Source: Hyphomicrobium denitrificans 1NES1 (GTDB lineage Bacteria; Pseudomonadota; Alphaproteobacteria; Rhizobiales; Hyphomicrobiaceae). From it: a DNA stretch of 64,000 bases. This document shows positions 35,537 through 45,719 of the stretch, piece by piece; position 1 is the stretch's first letter, and every line of letters starts with the position of its first letter. Under the pieces are notes generated by a model. That model had not been told where the DNA came from and searched no databases. It was given only the letters and a program-made list of their open reading frames with translations. Made by a program: the position numbers and the translations under genes. The stretch lies in the NCBI RefSeq assembly GCF_000230975.2, contig NC_021172.1, positions 3,224,001 to 3,288,000 of the forward strand. Reading direction: 5' to 3'.

Positions 35537-36394
35537 TCATTGCCTGAGCGCAATCCGAGCGTTATCGGCCGCCGTGATGTTGATTTGCTCAGCCGTCATG
35601 ACCGCGGGCCCGACCGTCGAGGGGACGGAGACGCGGTAGGGCACGTAGATGCCGGCGCTCGGAATGGCGCGCAATGCGATCTCGATATGATCGTAGTCAA
35701 TCCAGGGATTCACGAAATCCTTCGGCTTATGGCCGGCAATGGGGACATATTTGACGCGGCAAACGAGGAGTTCCCGAGGCTGGCCGCTGGGACGTTCCTC
35801 CTTGATCGCCTCGCGGCCCTTGAGCGACAGCCGGAGATCGAACCGGGCCTTGCCGTCGAAGACCGGGATGGTCCGATCGCAGGCATTGGCTCCGGTTGCG
35901 TTCGAAATTGCGAGCGTTGCGGCAATCGGGTCGAATACGTGCTTCAGGTTGTCCGGCCTCACCTTGATCGTATCCGGATTAGGCGGCTTGTTGGGCACAA
36001 GCGCGATAGTCCTTACGCCCGCAGGATCAAATCCGAGCGTGACGGATGTGATCTTCTTCTTTGTTTTGTAGCTCATCTGATACGTAACCGGACGCGGGCC
36101 GTTTTTGTCGACTGCACCGCTTCCGGTAAACGTACCCGTCCATTTGAACGCACCAAATAGGGCCGAGATTTCGGTCTTGCCGGTCGCCGAATACGTCTCG
36201 CCGGTGTACTTCGAGGTGAAGTTGTAGACGCCGACATCGAAGCCGTTGAAGGTCAGCCGGTAGCGGGCATCGACCTGGTTGGGCCAAGCCATGTCGCGTG
36301 CTGCCACCGGCCCGACCGCGAGAGTCGCGATTGTTGCGGCGAGCATGCTGAAGCCCGCGAAGCGCCGACGCGCGCCGGCTTTGGACATGTCCAT
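35537..36394 (-). CDS. Periplasmic DUF3108 protein
   Basis: 285 aa with an N-terminal signal peptide (about 1-32, ending PVAARD). The mature part is a beta-rich DUF3108 domain with YRLTFNGFDVGVYNFTSKYTGETYSATGKTE-like strands and a two-Cys segment (NACDRT, LVCRVK). Function unknown; DUF3108 proteins are predicted periplasmic, possibly envelope lipid or polysaccharide binders. Divergent from rpmB. Confidence 0.85.
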   Translation of the reverse strand: MDMSKAGARRRFAGFSMLAATIATLAVGPVAARDMAWPNQVDARYRLTFNGFDVGVYNFTSKYTGETYSATGKTEISALFGAFKWTGTFTGSGAVDKNGPRPVTYQMSYKTKKKITSVTLGFDPAGVRTIALVPNKPPNPDTIKVRPDNLKHVFDPIAATLAISNATGANACDRTIPVFDGKARFDLRLSLKGREAIKEERPSGQPRELLVCRVKYVPIAGHKPKDFVNPWIDYDHIEIALRAIPSAGIYVPYRVSVPSTVGPAVMTAEQINITAADNARIALRQ

Positions 36395-36542
36395 GGGTTC
36401 TTCCCTGCGCCCCGGATGCGAACCCCGCGTTAGGCCGACTTTGCGTCGATTCTTGGACTTTCAGCCGCAGGCGAACTATCCCGAGGGTGCGGAATTCGGT
36501 CCGGCGGAAGCTTGCAAGACGATACCAACGCCGAGGGCCTGC

Positions 36543-36571
36543 TTGACGGGTATCCTATGCCTCAATTATAC
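36543..36571 (+). promoter_or_regulatory. Candidate sigma-70 promoter of rpmB
   Basis: TTGACG (36543-36548), a 17-base spacer, then TTATAC (36566-36571). Predicted start of transcription is near 36578-36580. This is the best promoter match in the window; it puts the terminator hairpin and upstream ORF inside the rpmB leader. Confidence 0.65.
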
Positions 36572-36584
36572 ACCGCCCTGGAGA

Positions 36585-36617
36585 CCCCGTGAGCCTTGCT
36601 TACGGGGCGCGTTTTTT
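36585..36617 (+). terminator. Intrinsic terminator inside the rpmB leader
   Basis: Ten-bp stem CCCCGTGAGC/GCTTACGGGG (36585-36594 with 36598-36607, one G-U) with a 3-base loop, then CGCG and TTTTTT at 36612-36617. There is no rightward gene upstream for 6 kb, so it is best read as a leader attenuator or the end of a very short transcript. Confidence 0.75.
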
Positions 36618-36684
36618 GCTGCAACAGCAGACTTTACGAAAGGCCGCTCCCACTTGGGGGGTGCGGCGTAGGAGACCATCATGA
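36589..36684 (+). CDS. Candidate upstream ORF in the rpmB leader
   Basis: 31 codons from GTG (36589), with GGAG five bases upstream; stop TGA overlaps the rpmB ATG as ATGA. The terminator spans codons 1-9. Translation could both block the hairpin and couple to rpmB. It may be fortuitous; the residue sequence shows no family. Confidence 0.4.
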   Translation: MSLAYGARFLLQQQTLRKAAPTWGVRRRRPS

Positions 36685-36974
36685 CCAGGCGCTGCGAGCT
36701 GACCGGCACCCTGCCGCTGTCAGGCCAACTCAGGAGCCACGCCGAGAACAAGTCCAAGCGCAAGTTCCGGCCCAATCTCCATAACGTCACACTGATGAGC
36801 GACACGCTTGGCCGCAAGGTCCGTCTGCGCATCTCGGCGCGGGCGTTGAAGTCGGTCGAGCACCGTGGCGGTCTCGACGCTTTTCTTTTGAAGGCGGGCA
36901 ACGACGAGCTTTCGGCGGCGTGCCTGAAGCTGAAGCGCGAACTTCAGAAGGCGCAGGCCGAAAAGGCGGCCTGA
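36681..36974 (+). CDS. rpmB: 50S ribosomal protein L28
   Basis: 97 aa with the family pattern: MTRRCELTG start, [18 protein letters not shown], a [20 protein letters not shown] middle and a Lys-rich end. Alphaproteobacterial L28 is longer than the E. coli form, as seen here. Own ribosome-binding site GGAG six bases before ATG. Preceded by a structured leader. Confidence 0.97.
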   Translation: MTRRCELTGTLPLSGQLRSHAENKSKRKFRPNLHNVTLMSDTLGRKVRLRISARALKSVEHRGGLDAFLLKAGNDELSAACLKLKRELQKAQAEKAA

Positions 36975-37004
36975 GAGCCGAACCTTATACCTTTGAGAAT
37001 TTTC

Positions 37005-37039
37005 GCCCGGTCCGGGTTTAATCCTGCGGCCGGGCTTTT
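37005..37039 (+). terminator. Possible terminator after rpmB
   Basis: GCCCGG (37005-37010) can pair with CCGGGC (37030-37035), followed by TTTT. The loop is long (19 bases) and the element overlaps the end of the convergent phytase-like gene, so it is only moderately supported. Confidence 0.5.
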
Positions 37040-38103
37040 GCTTGCCCACTGTCGTTGACGGTGAACTGCAGCAACAACGTTCGCTGCAGAATGTGATTAA
37101 AATTGTCGTCGGAAATCATCGTAATCAGAACTTCGCCGGTATCGAGCCGCGTGACCGACAGACCTTCCATGTTATCGATCTGATCCGTGAGGTCGGCTTC
37201 GATCAGCGTTTCGCCTTCCATGGTGCGGCCCGGCTTGATCTCATCGGGCGCAATGCGTCTTAGCCGCATCTTCACGCCCTCGGTCCAGCGAAAGCGTCGC
37301 TCGAGTACAAAAAGCGATCCGTCATCAAGACTCGACAGATCGGTGATGTCGTAATCGCCGCTGTTCCTCAGATGGATTTTCGCCGGGCCCGTCCGCATCC
37401 ACAGCCAGCCTGTGTGGTTGCGCGAGTGATCCAAAAGCCGTTCGGAAAACGCAATCAGCGAACCCTTATGCGGGCCGCCACGCATCACCGTCATTCCTTC
37501 GAGGCCCTGGTTCGGCGGCATACGCCGCGCAGCAGCAGGGAGCGGCACGGTGCCTCGATCGGCAGACAGCCCATCGGATGACAATCCATAGCGCTCGATG
37601 CGATGCCGGCGCTCGAAGGCTACGAGAACCGAACCCTGCTTGAGCGTCCCCGTTTCGAGCGCGATCGATTCCGAATCGCGGCTCCGGCCGATCGGTTTTT
37701 CGTCGCGATTGAGCAACGGCCCGAGGCGCGCATCCGCAATGCCGGTCGGATGCGTGCCATCGTAGACAATCCTTCCCGTCAGCCAGACACCGGAATCGGA
37801 AATCGCAAGCAAGGTTTTCGCATTGTCGCCGACAACAAGACCGGACCAGCCGCCGAAATTCGGAGAGGGCGAAGACAGGACTAGTCCGCCGCGGAACGTG
37901 AGCTTGCTTGATGAGAGAGCCTGATCGGCCGCCTCCGTGCGCGCAAAATTCCGGATGATGGCGGCATCGACCGTGATCGCACCAGCCTTCAATCCTGCGA
38001 TATCGGGCTTGGCATCCGCCAGTACGGTTTGGGGCCAAAGGCCGAAGACGACGGCAAAAATGGCGGCGCGCGTGCTGTTTGCGAGCGTCACGCGGTGCCT
38101 CAA
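37018..38103 (-). CDS. Exported phytase-like esterase domain protein
   Basis: 361 aa with a signal peptide (about 1-29). The mature protein belongs to the esterase-like/phytase-like propeller family: [21 protein letters not shown] and [10 protein letters not shown], and [15 protein letters not shown] are repeats typical of that fold. The start overlaps the cobT stop by four bases (ATGA), so they are cotranslated, but a link to cobalamin synthesis is not evident. Substrate unknown. Confidence 0.8.
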   Translation of the reverse strand: MRHRVTLANSTRAAIFAVVFGLWPQTVLADAKPDIAGLKAGAITVDAAIIRNFARTEAADQALSSSKLTFRGGLVLSSPSPNFGGWSGLVVGDNAKTLLAISDSGVWLTGRIVYDGTHPTGIADARLGPLLNRDEKPIGRSRDSESIALETGTLKQGSVLVAFERRHRIERYGLSSDGLSADRGTVPLPAAARRMPPNQGLEGMTVMRGGPHKGSLIAFSERLLDHSRNHTGWLWMRTGPAKIHLRNSGDYDITDLSSLDDGSLFVLERRFRWTEGVKMRLRRIAPDEIKPGRTMEGETLIEADLTDQIDNMEGLSVTRLDTGEVLITMISDDNFNHILQRTLLLQFTVNDSGQAKARPQD

Positions 38104-39995
38104 TGCATCAACACGCGTCGCCGCACGGGCTGGGAGACTTTTTCCAGTTTGGAATCTTCTTCAAAAAGCTCGACGAGTTTTTCGGTCATGGCGCCCGCAA
38201 GCTCGGACGCATCGGTGATCGTCACGGCGCGACGATAATATCTCGTGACATCATGGCCGATGCCGATCGCGATAAGTTCGACGGGCGAATGGGTCTCGAT
38301 TTCGTTGATGACCTGGCGCAGGTGCTGTTCGAGATAGCTTCCGGAGTTGACGGACAGCGTCGAGTCGTCGACCGGCGCGCCGTCCGAGATCATCATCAGA
38401 ATGCGCCGCTGCTCGGGGCGTCCGACGAGACGCGAGTGCGCCCACGCCAATGCTTCTCCGTCGATGTTTTCCTTCAGCAAACCTTCGCGCATCATCAGCG
38501 CCAGCGAATTCTTCGATCGCCGCCACGGCGCGTCGGCCGTCTTGTAGATGATATGGCGCAGATCGTTCAGCCGACCCGGCGCCGGCGGCTTTCCAGCCGC
38601 GAGCCACTCTTCTCGCGCCTGGCCGCCCTTCCAGGCCTTCGTCGTGAATCCAAGTATTTCGACTTTGACGCCACAGCGTTCGAGCGTGCGCGCAAGAATA
38701 TCGGCGCAGCATGCCGCGACCATGATCGGACGGCCGCGCATCGAGCCCGAATTATCGAGGAGCAACGTCACGACGGTATCGCGGAATTCGGTATCGCGCT
38801 CGCGCTTATAGGAGAGCGCCCCGGCCGGATCGGTGATGACGCGAGTCAGGCGCGCGGCGTCGAGCATCCCTTCTTCGAGATCGAAATCCCAACCGCGGTT
38901 CTGTTGCGCGAGAAGCTTGCGCTGCAGTTTGTTCGCGAGTTTCGCGACCGCCGCCGAGAGGGTCTTCAGCTCCTTATCGAGGAAAGCCCGCAAGCGTTCC
39001 AATTCTTCCGGCGTCGAGAGCTCAGCCGCGCCGATTTCCTCATCGTGGGCGCGCGTAAAAACCTTGTAGCCGAACGCTTCGGGGTTATCGAGAACAGTCA
39101 TGTTCGGACGCCAAGGCGCGGGCGCCTCATCGTCGTCGACGTTTTCTTCGTCCATCTCCTGCTGTTCGGTATCGCCTGAATCGACCATCTCTTCGGTTTC
39201 AGAGAGATCGCCTTCGGAAGATGGCTCTTCGCTTTCCTTGTCCTCGCCGTCGGAGCCTTCGTCGTTTGCGTCTTCCGACTCTTCGGTTGCGCCTTCTTTC
39301 GCGCCGTCCTCGCCCTCGTTTTCCTCATCGCCGGCCTGCGACTCGTCGGACTGGTCGACCAACTCGAGAATCTTGAGAAGGTCCCGAATCTGGCGGCCGA
39401 ACTGTTCCTGATTTTCCGAAAGGCTTTCGAGCCGGTCGAGCAGCGTGCTGCCGCGGGCTTCGATCGTCGGCCGCCAGATGTCGACGAGACCCTTGGTCGA
39501 TGGCGGAGGCGAAAGGCCGGTCAGGCGTTCGCGAACCAGCAACGCGAGCGCGTCTTCGAGCGGCGCCTCCGAGCGATCGGCCACCGACCTGAAGCGCCCG
39601 TGACTGTATTGGTCTTCGAGGCGGGCCGTCAGGTTCGCTGCCATGCCGGGCATCCGCCTGGCTCCGAGCCCTTCGACGCGGGCTCGTTCGGCAGCTTCGA
39701 AGGCGGCACGGGCCGGTCCCGGCGGCGGGGCGATCCGGCGGTGAATCTTCGCGTCGTGGCAACCGATCTGTAAGGCGAGGCTGTCAGCCCAGCCGCGCGC
39801 CAGCGCAATGTCCTTCGCTGTCGGGGCTCGCGGCGGCTCAGGGATGTAGACGGACTTGCCTGAGACATCGCCTTTGCCCGGCCCGAAATCCACCTCGACC
39901 GTACCGTCTCCGGCGATCGCGCGCACAGCCGGCGCCAGCACGCGCTTCAGCGGCTCGGACGGTGCTTCGCGGCGTTTGGTTGGTGGTGAACTCAT
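38100..39995 (-). CDS. cobT: Cobaltochelatase subunit CobT
   Basis: 631 aa chelatase subunit of aerobic cobalamin synthesis. A highly acidic Glu/Asp-rich stretch (about residues 215-285) precedes a von Willebrand A domain with the [13 protein letters not shown] and a second [12 protein letters not shown] segment. Works with CobS (AAA+) and CobN to insert Co2+ into hydrogenobyrinic a,c-diamide. Encoded 55 bases after cobS on the minus strand. CobN is not in the window. Confidence 0.93.
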   Translation of the reverse strand: MSSPPTKRREAPSEPLKRVLAPAVRAIAGDGTVEVDFGPGKGDVSGKSVYIPEPPRAPTAKDIALARGWADSLALQIGCHDAKIHRRIAPPPGPARAAFEAAERARVEGLGARRMPGMAANLTARLEDQYSHGRFRSVADRSEAPLEDALALLVRERLTGLSPPPSTKGLVDIWRPTIEARGSTLLDRLESLSENQEQFGRQIRDLLKILELVDQSDESQAGDEENEGEDGAKEGATEESEDANDEGSDGEDKESEEPSSEGDLSETEEMVDSGDTEQQEMDEENVDDDEAPAPWRPNMTVLDNPEAFGYKVFTRAHDEEIGAAELSTPEELERLRAFLDKELKTLSAAVAKLANKLQRKLLAQQNRGWDFDLEEGMLDAARLTRVITDPAGALSYKRERDTEFRDTVVTLLLDNSGSMRGRPIMVAACCADILARTLERCGVKVEILGFTTKAWKGGQAREEWLAAGKPPAPGRLNDLRHIIYKTADAPWRRSKNSLALMMREGLLKENIDGEALAWAHSRLVGRPEQRRILMMISDGAPVDDSTLSVNSGSYLEQHLRQVINEIETHSPVELIAIGIGHDVTRYYRRAVTITDASELAGAMTEKLVELFEEDSKLEKVSQPVRRRVLMH

Positions 39996-40050
39996 CGGGA
40001 ATTGCTCGACCCATGCTTCGATGCAGGTCTCTCAGCAGAGAAGGTCTCGA

Positions 40051-41055
40051 TCAGCTCAGCGCGACGTTTGCCGTGCTTTCCGAAAGCTCTTCTCCGAAGC
40101 AGCGCTGATAGAACTCCGCGACCAGCGGCTTTTCGAGATCGTCGCACTTGTTCAGGAACGTCACGCGGAACGCAAAGCCGATGTCGCCGAAGATCTCGGC
40201 GTTCTCGGCCCACGTCATTACGGTTCTCGGGCTCATCACGGTCGAGAGATCGCCATTGATGAAGGCGGAACGCGTCAGATCGGCGACGCGAACCATATGC
40301 GACACCTGCTTGCGCTTGGCTTCCGTCTTGTCGAAGGCCTTGACCTTCGACAGCACGATTTTCGCTTCATCATCATGGGGCAAATAGTTCAGCGTCGCGA
40401 CGATCGACCAGCGGTCCATCTGGCCTTGGTTGATCTGCTGCGTGCCGTGATAGAGACCGGACGTGTCGCCGAGGCCGATCGTGTTCGTCGTCGCAAACAG
40501 GCGGAATGCCGGATGCGGACGGATCACCTTCGACTGATCGAGCAGCGTCAGCTTGCCCGAGACTTCGAGCACGCGCTGAATGACGAACATCACGTCGGGA
40601 CGGCCGGCATCGTATTCGTCGAACACGAGAGCAGTGTTGCTCTGAAGCGCCCAAGGAAGAATGCCTTCCTTGAATTCCGTAATCTGCTTGCCGTCCTTCA
40701 GCACGATCGCGTCCTTGCCGACGAGATCGATACGCGAAACGTGGCTGTCGAGGTTGACGCGTACGCAGGGCCAGTTCAGGCGCGCCGCGACCTGCTCGAT
40801 GTGCGTCGACTTGCCGGTTCCGTGATAGCCCTGGATCATTACGCGGCGGTTGTGCTTGAAACCCGCAAGGATCGCGAGCGTCACGTCGCGATTGAAGAGA
40901 TAATCCGGATCGAGATCGGGGACATGGTCCTCGGCCTTAGAGTAGGCCGGGACTTCGAGATCGCTATCTATGCCGAAGACCTGACGCACGGACACCTTCA
41001 TGTCCGGCAGATTCGCAGGTTGGGCGCCCGGGGCGCTCGTCGTCGTGCGCATCAA
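40051..41055 (-). CDS. cobS: Cobaltochelatase subunit CobS (AAA+)
   Basis: 334-aa AAA+ ATPase: [11 protein letters not shown]alker A near residue 112, [15 protein letters not shown]alker B, a [11 protein letters not shown] sensor segment. Hexamer with CobT drives cobalt insertion in the aerobic B12 route. Encoded between a J-domain gene and cobT; the start is the first ATG of the frame. Confidence 0.95.
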   Translation of the reverse strand: MMRTTTSAPGAQPANLPDMKVSVRQVFGIDSDLEVPAYSKAEDHVPDLDPDYLFNRDVTLAILAGFKHNRRVMIQGYHGTGKSTHIEQVAARLNWPCVRVNLDSHVSRIDLVGKDAIVLKDGKQITEFKEGILPWALQSNTALVFDEYDAGRPDVMFVIQRVLEVSGKLTLLDQSKVIRPHPAFRLFATTNTIGLGDTSGLYHGTQQINQGQMDRWSIVATLNYLPHDDEAKIVLSKVKAFDKTEAKRKQVSHMVRVADLTRSAFINGDLSTVMSPRTVMTWAENAEIFGDIGFAFRVTFLNKCDDLEKPLVAEFYQRCFGEELSESTANVALS

Positions 41056-41152
41056 AATTTGTGTCCCGATGAATGCCGCCCAACAGCCTCAGGGGCTTGG
41101 GGCCGGGTGCGATCTGGGGGGCTTAAAGCGCACACGGCTCGACGGCCCGGTC

Positions 41153-41776
41153 TTAGACCAAGCCTGACTGCTTCAGATAGTTATAGGCTTGAAGGATTTC
41201 GCGCAACTTTTCCTCGGACCGGCTGTCGCCACCGTTCGCGTCGGGGTGGTGGACCTTCACCAGCTCCTTGAACCGAGTCTTGATGTCTTCGCGCGTGGCG
41301 TCGTCGCCGAGGTCAAGAGTCTTGAGCGATTTGCGCTCCAGCGGCTTCAACTGGCGGCGGAACGTCGACGGGGCCGTGCGCGAAGACCTGGCTTTCCGCG
41401 TCATCCTCGCCGTGCTTTCGGCCACACGGGCAGCAGCCTCTTCTGTGCGAGCGCCGTCACGGGTGCCGTGGGCCCAGGCGTTGGCGCCCGTTTTCCACGT
41501 CGGCCGGTGCCCCGTCAGAGCATCCTTGCGGAAACTGTTGACCTCCGCGTCGCTCATGCCTTCGAAATAGTTGTAATCCTGATTGTACTGACGCACGTGG
41601 TCCACGCAGAAGTGGAAATACTCACCGTCTCGGCCACGCCCCTTCGGCGCCCTGTGCGGTCCGGGCTTATCGCAGCCTTTCCACTGGCAGAGCGGCGCGC
41701 GCGTCTCCTTCTTGGCGCCTTCAGAGCGCCGCGACGACACGCGGATGCTGTCGAAATATTTTGAGTCGAGTTTCAT
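41153..41776 (-). CDS. J-domain protein
   Basis: 207 aa. The J domain is at the C-terminus (about residues 140-205): LGDDATREDIKTRFKELVKVHHPDANGGD with the HPD motif. The N-terminal part has Cys/His residues (CQWKGCDKPG, FHFCVDHVRQYN), a zinc-binding-like pattern. This layout is common next to cobS in alphaproteobacteria. Presumed DnaK co-chaperone of unknown client. Confidence 0.9.
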   Translation of the reverse strand: MKLDSKYFDSIRVSSRRSEGAKKETRAPLCQWKGCDKPGPHRAPKGRGRDGEYFHFCVDHVRQYNQDYNYFEGMSDAEVNSFRKDALTGHRPTWKTGANAWAHGTRDGARTEEAAARVAESTARMTRKARSSRTAPSTFRRQLKPLERKSLKTLDLGDDATREDIKTRFKELVKVHHPDANGGDSRSEEKLREILQAYNYLKQSGLV

Positions 41777-41927
41777 CGGCCGGCGATTATGGTGGTTCGT
41801 TTCGTTGGAAACAAGGCGTCAAGAATTCCGGTTGATTTCTTCACCAAGTGTGCAGTCAAGCGTTTAACATGTCGTTTCGTGAACCCTTCATATCCGTTTG
41901 ACGGTGTCGATGGTCAAAGAGAGCAAC

Positions 41928-42230
41928 ATGGGACGGTCCGTTACGCAAATCCTTCGCGAAAAACTGATGGTAGAGCTTCGTCCGACGCGGCTCGACGTCA
42001 TTAATGAGTCGGAGCTTCACGCGGGACATAAAAGCTCGCCCGGCACGGGCGAAAGCCATTTCCGCATCCTCATCGTCTCCGGTGCCTTTGCCGGGAAATC
42101 GCGTGTCGAGCGCCACCGCATCGTCAACGATCTTCTCAAGGACGAGATCCGCGGCGACGTCCACGCGCTGGCGCTCGCAACACTCGCACCCGGCGAACCT
42201 GTCCCGCCCGGCTTCTCGGGGACGCCATAG
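41928..42230 (+). CDS. BolA-family protein
   Basis: 100 aa with the ATG at 41928, which has GAGAG upstream (two earlier in-frame ATGs exist). BolA/YrbA KH-like fold with the conserved HAGH block (SELHAGH), FRILIVSGAFAGKSRVERHRIV and the HALALATLAPGE end. BolA proteins partner monothiol glutaredoxins in Fe-S handling. Divergent from the J-domain gene. Confidence 0.9.
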   Translation: MGRSVTQILREKLMVELRPTRLDVINESELHAGHKSSPGTGESHFRILIVSGAFAGKSRVERHRIVNDLLKDEIRGDVHALALATLAPGEPVPPGFSGTP

Positions 42231-42232
42231 CA

Positions 42233-43543
42233 TCATCCGCGCGCGGTTTTCGAATGCGTTGCGCCGATCCCGGTTGCCGCCGTCGCTGCCAGCGGCTTGA
42301 TGCGGATCGCCGTGATCTTATTGCGGCTCTTGCGCAAGATTTCGAAACGGTAGCCATGGAAGGTGAACACCTGTCCAGGCTCGGGGATCGTTTGCGCCTC
42401 ATGGATGACGAGGCCCGCGATGGTCGTCGCTTCGTCGTCCGGCAGGTCCCAATCCAGATGGCGATTGATGTCGCGTATTGCAACGGTTCCGTCGACATTG
42501 ACCGTGCCGTCCGACTGCATCCGGATATGGCTGTCGGGATTGTCGTGCTCGTCCGTGATCTGGCCGACGATCTCCTCAAGGATATCCTCGAGCGTGATAA
42601 GACCCTGCACCTCGCCGTATTCATCGACGACCAGCGCCATCTGCGTCTTTTTCTTCAAAAACTGATTGAGCTGGTCTTTGACGCTGGTCGTATCGGGTAC
42701 GAACCAGGGCTCGCTCGCCGATTTCATGACGTCGAGCGTTTCCGGGCTCCAGCCCGTGCGCGAGAGGGCGAGCAGCAGATCCTTGGTATGGAGCACGCCG
42801 ACGATGTTCTCGGGCTCCTCCTTCCAGATCGGAACGCGGGTGAATTGCGACTTCATCAGCTGGTCGAGAATCTTCGCAGGCGGATCGTCGGCGTTCACCG
42901 TTTCCATCTTCGTGCGGTGAACCATGATGTCGGCGACTTGCAGATCCCCCAGATCGAGTATACCGCCAAGCATCTCCGCATCGCCCTTGGCGACGGTGCC
43001 TTCCCTCGCCTGCAGATCAATGGTGCCGCGAATCTCTTCATGGGCGGCAAGGATGTTGGCTTCGTCGTCGGCCTTGCCCGGCGTCAGCTTCAAGAGATTG
43101 CGGACGATATATTCGATCGCCTTTGTGAAAGGCGTCAGAATGTAAATCAGGCCGCGCATCGGCGGCGCCACGAAGAGCGCCACGCGATCTGCATAGGCCA
43201 AGGCATAAGTCTTGGGCAGAACGGCCGCAAAAATAACGATCAGGATCGTGATCAGAGCCGTCGCGTAGGCGACACCGACCTCGCCATAAAGATGCACTGC
43301 GACGTTTGAGGCCAGGGCCGCGGCAAGAACGTCGACGAGCGTATTGCCGAGCAGCACCGTACCGATCATTTTCTCCGGTCGCGACAGCACGCGATTGACG
43401 AGGGCGGCACTGGCGTTGCCGTCTTCCTCCAGCGCGTGCATCCGGGCGCGCGATGCGGCCGTCAGCGCCGTCTCGCTGCCGTTGAAAAAGGCAGAGAGCA
43501 CGATCAGAAAGAAAATGGCGATGAGACTGAGAGCTATGGACAT
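42233..43543 (-). CDS. CorC/HlyC-family membrane protein with CBS domains
   Basis: 436 aa from ATG 43543; the frame is open to 43576. An N-terminal CNNM/DUF21 membrane domain (helices about 1-180 with FFNGSETALTAASRARM) precedes two CBS domains and a C-terminal CorC transporter-associated domain (GEVQGLITLEDILEEIVG and DEHDNPD). Probable Mg2+/Co2+ homeostasis transporter of the inner membrane; ion specificity is not readable. Confidence 0.9.
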   Translation of the reverse strand: MSIALSLIAIFFLIVLSAFFNGSETALTAASRARMHALEEDGNASAALVNRVLSRPEKMIGTVLLGNTLVDVLAAALASNVAVHLYGEVGVAYATALITILIVIFAAVLPKTYALAYADRVALFVAPPMRGLIYILTPFTKAIEYIVRNLLKLTPGKADDEANILAAHEEIRGTIDLQAREGTVAKGDAEMLGGILDLGDLQVADIMVHRTKMETVNADDPPAKILDQLMKSQFTRVPIWKEEPENIVGVLHTKDLLLALSRTGWSPETLDVMKSASEPWFVPDTTSVKDQLNQFLKKKTQMALVVDEYGEVQGLITLEDILEEIVGQITDEHDNPDSHIRMQSDGTVNVDGTVAIRDINRHLDWDLPDDEATTIAGLVIHEAQTIPEPGQVFTFHGYRFEILRKSRNKITAIRIKPLAATAATGIGATHSKTARG

Positions 43544-43624
43544 GGAATTGGGCCAGCGTCGTTTATCCGAAATCAATGGCCGATCAGTCTAGCACACCCG
43601 TCGCAATCAATGTGTATCGGCCTC

Positions 43625-45319
43625 TTAATGGGCAATTTCCCGCTTCAAAAAGCCCTTGACGGTCTCCGGCGGGACGTCGCGCGAGACGAATGCGTCGCCG
43701 ATACCGCGAACCAGGATGAACGCGAGCTTGCCGCCCCGGACCTTCTTGTCCTGTCCCATCAGACGCAACAACTCGCCCGCATCGGCGCCCGCCTGCGGAA
43801 TGTCGGCGATCTTCGTCGGAAGCCCGACAGCCTTAAAATGCGCAACGACGCGATCGGAATGACCGTGAGGGCAGATGCCAAGTTCTTCCGACAACCGGAA
43901 CGCGAGGCACATGCCGACAGCGATGGCTTCGCCGTGCAGCAACTTGTCGGAATATCCGGTCCAGGCTTCGAACGCATGGCCGAATGTATGGCCGAGATTG
44001 AGCAGGGCGCGATCCCCCGTCTCCGTTTCATCGCGCGCGACGATCGCTGCCTTGGCCGCGACGCTCGTCTCGATGGCCTTCGTGAGCGCCGGGCCGTTGT
44101 TTCCGAAAACACCCTGCCAGTTGTTTTCGAGCCAGACGAAGAATTTTGCATCGCCCAGCAGTCCATACTTTGCGACCTCGGCATAGCCGGCCCGCATCTG
44201 GCGCGACGGCAGTGTCGTCAGGACGGACGTGTCGGCAATGACGAGGCTCGGTTGATGAAAGACGCCGATGAGGTTCTTTCCTTGTGGCGTATTGATGCCG
44301 GTCTTGCCGCCGACAGAGCTATCGACCTGAGCCAGGAGCGACGTCGGGATCTGCACGAAGCGAATGCCGCGACGGAGGATTCCCGCCGCGAAGCCTGCGA
44401 GATCACCGATGACGCCGCCGCCGAGCGGCACGACGAGATCGCCGCGTTCGAGACCGAGTTCCAGGAGGCGTTCCGAAAGCGTCGCCAGATCACGGAAGCT
44501 CTTTGTTGCTTCGCCCGGCGTCATCACGATCGAACCCGCGAACAGCCCTTCCGATTTGAGACTGTCTTCGAGCGTCGAAAGATGGTGCCTCGCGACGTTC
44601 TCGTCCGTCACGATTCCGCACTTGACGGCGCCGAGGCGCGATTTGATGAGGGCGCCCGTATCGGCGAGCAGCCCGCTCGCGATCAGAACATCGTACGAGC
44701 GGTCGCCAAGCTCGATGCGGACGCTCCGCGATGGACTGGGCGATTGCAGCGGACCTGCCGGCGCCGCGGAACCGGCCGCGAGACGGCTCACGATTTCGTT
44801 GACGGCCAGATCATGCGGCTCGTCGCGGCTCTCAACGGTCATATCGGCCTCGGCATAGATTGGATAACGCGCTTCAATCAGCTTGCGCATCGTGGCTTCG
44901 GGATTGCCATCGCGCAACAGCGGCCGAGTATCGCGCTTCATCACGCGGCGCATCAGCACGGGCAGATCGGCCCGGAGCCAGATCGATACGCCGTTCTCGC
45001 GGATACGCTGGCGCGTTTCAGGATGCATATAAGCCCCGCCGCCAGTCGCGAGCACCTGCGGACCGTTGTTCAGAAGCCGCGAGATGACCTTGCGTTCCCC
45101 GTCGCGGAAGTGCGCTTCGCCGTGATCGGTGAAAATTTCGTTGATGGTCTTGGCCGCAGCGCGTTCGATTTCCTCATCCGCGTCCACGAACGGCAGCCCG
45201 AGCCTAGCCGCCAGGCGTTTGCCGATCGAAGACTTGCCGCAGCCCATCAGGCCAACGAGCACGATCGACCGCTTGCCAAGACGCTTTTTGGCACAGTCTA
45301 TGGCTTCAGTTTCCGTCAT
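43625..45319 (-). CDS. aroKB: Fused shikimate kinase / 3-dehydroquinate synthase
   Basis: 564 aa, two shikimate-pathway enzymes in one chain. Residues 1-185: shikimate kinase with P-loop GLMGCGKSS, a RDGERKVI segment and RPLLRD lid. After a short Pro/Ser linker (about 188-197), residues 198-564: 3-dehydroquinate synthase with DENVARHHL, PLGGGVIGDLAGFAA, SSVGGKTGIN and LNLGHTFGHAFE metal site. The order AroK-AroB mirrors the common gene order in alphaproteobacteria, so a gene fusion is the likely origin. Both active sites look complete. Confidence 0.95.
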   Translation of the reverse strand: MTETEAIDCAKKRLGKRSIVLVGLMGCGKSSIGKRLAARLGLPFVDADEEIERAAAKTINEIFTDHGEAHFRDGERKVISRLLNNGPQVLATGGGAYMHPETRQRIRENGVSIWLRADLPVLMRRVMKRDTRPLLRDGNPEATMRKLIEARYPIYAEADMTVESRDEPHDLAVNEIVSRLAAGSAAPAGPLQSPSPSRSVRIELGDRSYDVLIASGLLADTGALIKSRLGAVKCGIVTDENVARHHLSTLEDSLKSEGLFAGSIVMTPGEATKSFRDLATLSERLLELGLERGDLVVPLGGGVIGDLAGFAAGILRRGIRFVQIPTSLLAQVDSSVGGKTGINTPQGKNLIGVFHQPSLVIADTSVLTTLPSRQMRAGYAEVAKYGLLGDAKFFVWLENNWQGVFGNNGPALTKAIETSVAAKAAIVARDETETGDRALLNLGHTFGHAFEAWTGYSDKLLHGEAIAVGMCLAFRLSEELGICPHGHSDRVVAHFKAVGLPTKIADIPQAGADAGELLRLMGQDKKVRGGKLAFILVRGIGDAFVSRDVPPETVKGFLKREIAH

Positions 45320-45569
45320 CTTGGTCTCGGGTGGCCGATCGAGCGAGCGAATCGGCTAATTTCGGCTCAAGGTGCCGCGGTGGGCGCATCATTTGCGCGC
45401 CGTCATGCCACGAACCGAAATGGCCCGCAAATCGGAAACGCACCCTTAAGCAGCACCGGGGCGCGCGTCCGCCAAGGCGCAGGACGCAACTCTTAAGGCG
45501 ATGTACCGGAGAGAGTCATAATCGCGCCAATAAAGATGCCCACCTAGCAAGGGAGATGGGGACGCAAAA

Positions 45570-45713
45570 ATGCCGAGCCTTTTCCGGCTATTGTTCGTAC
45601 TTTGCATGCTCACCGGGCTCGTTCTCGGCGGGCTTTACATTCTGGCAACCCGCTTCGAGCCTGAGCAGCAGACGATCAGCAAGCCCGTCTCGGGCGTCAA
45701 AATCCGGCATTGA
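45570..45713 (+). CDS. Small single-pass membrane protein
   Basis: 47 aa. Basic/hydrophobic start MPSLFRLLFVLC then a transmembrane segment (LTGLVLGGLYILA) and a short polar tail ending VSGVKIRH. A strong ribosome-binding site GGGAGATGGGG precedes it. It ends 6 bases before the large exported-protein gene, so they form an operon with xerD downstream. Small proteins of this kind between aroKB and xerD are seen in related genomes, but function is unknown. Confidence 0.75.
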   Translation: MPSLFRLLFVLCMLTGLVLGGLYILATRFEPEQQTISKPVSGVKIRH

Positions 45714-45719
45714 ACGGCC

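Noticed and set aside
43436..45496. A 686-codon plus-strand frame over corC and aroKB
   Set aside because: Antisense shadow; the minus-strand products carry complete active sites.
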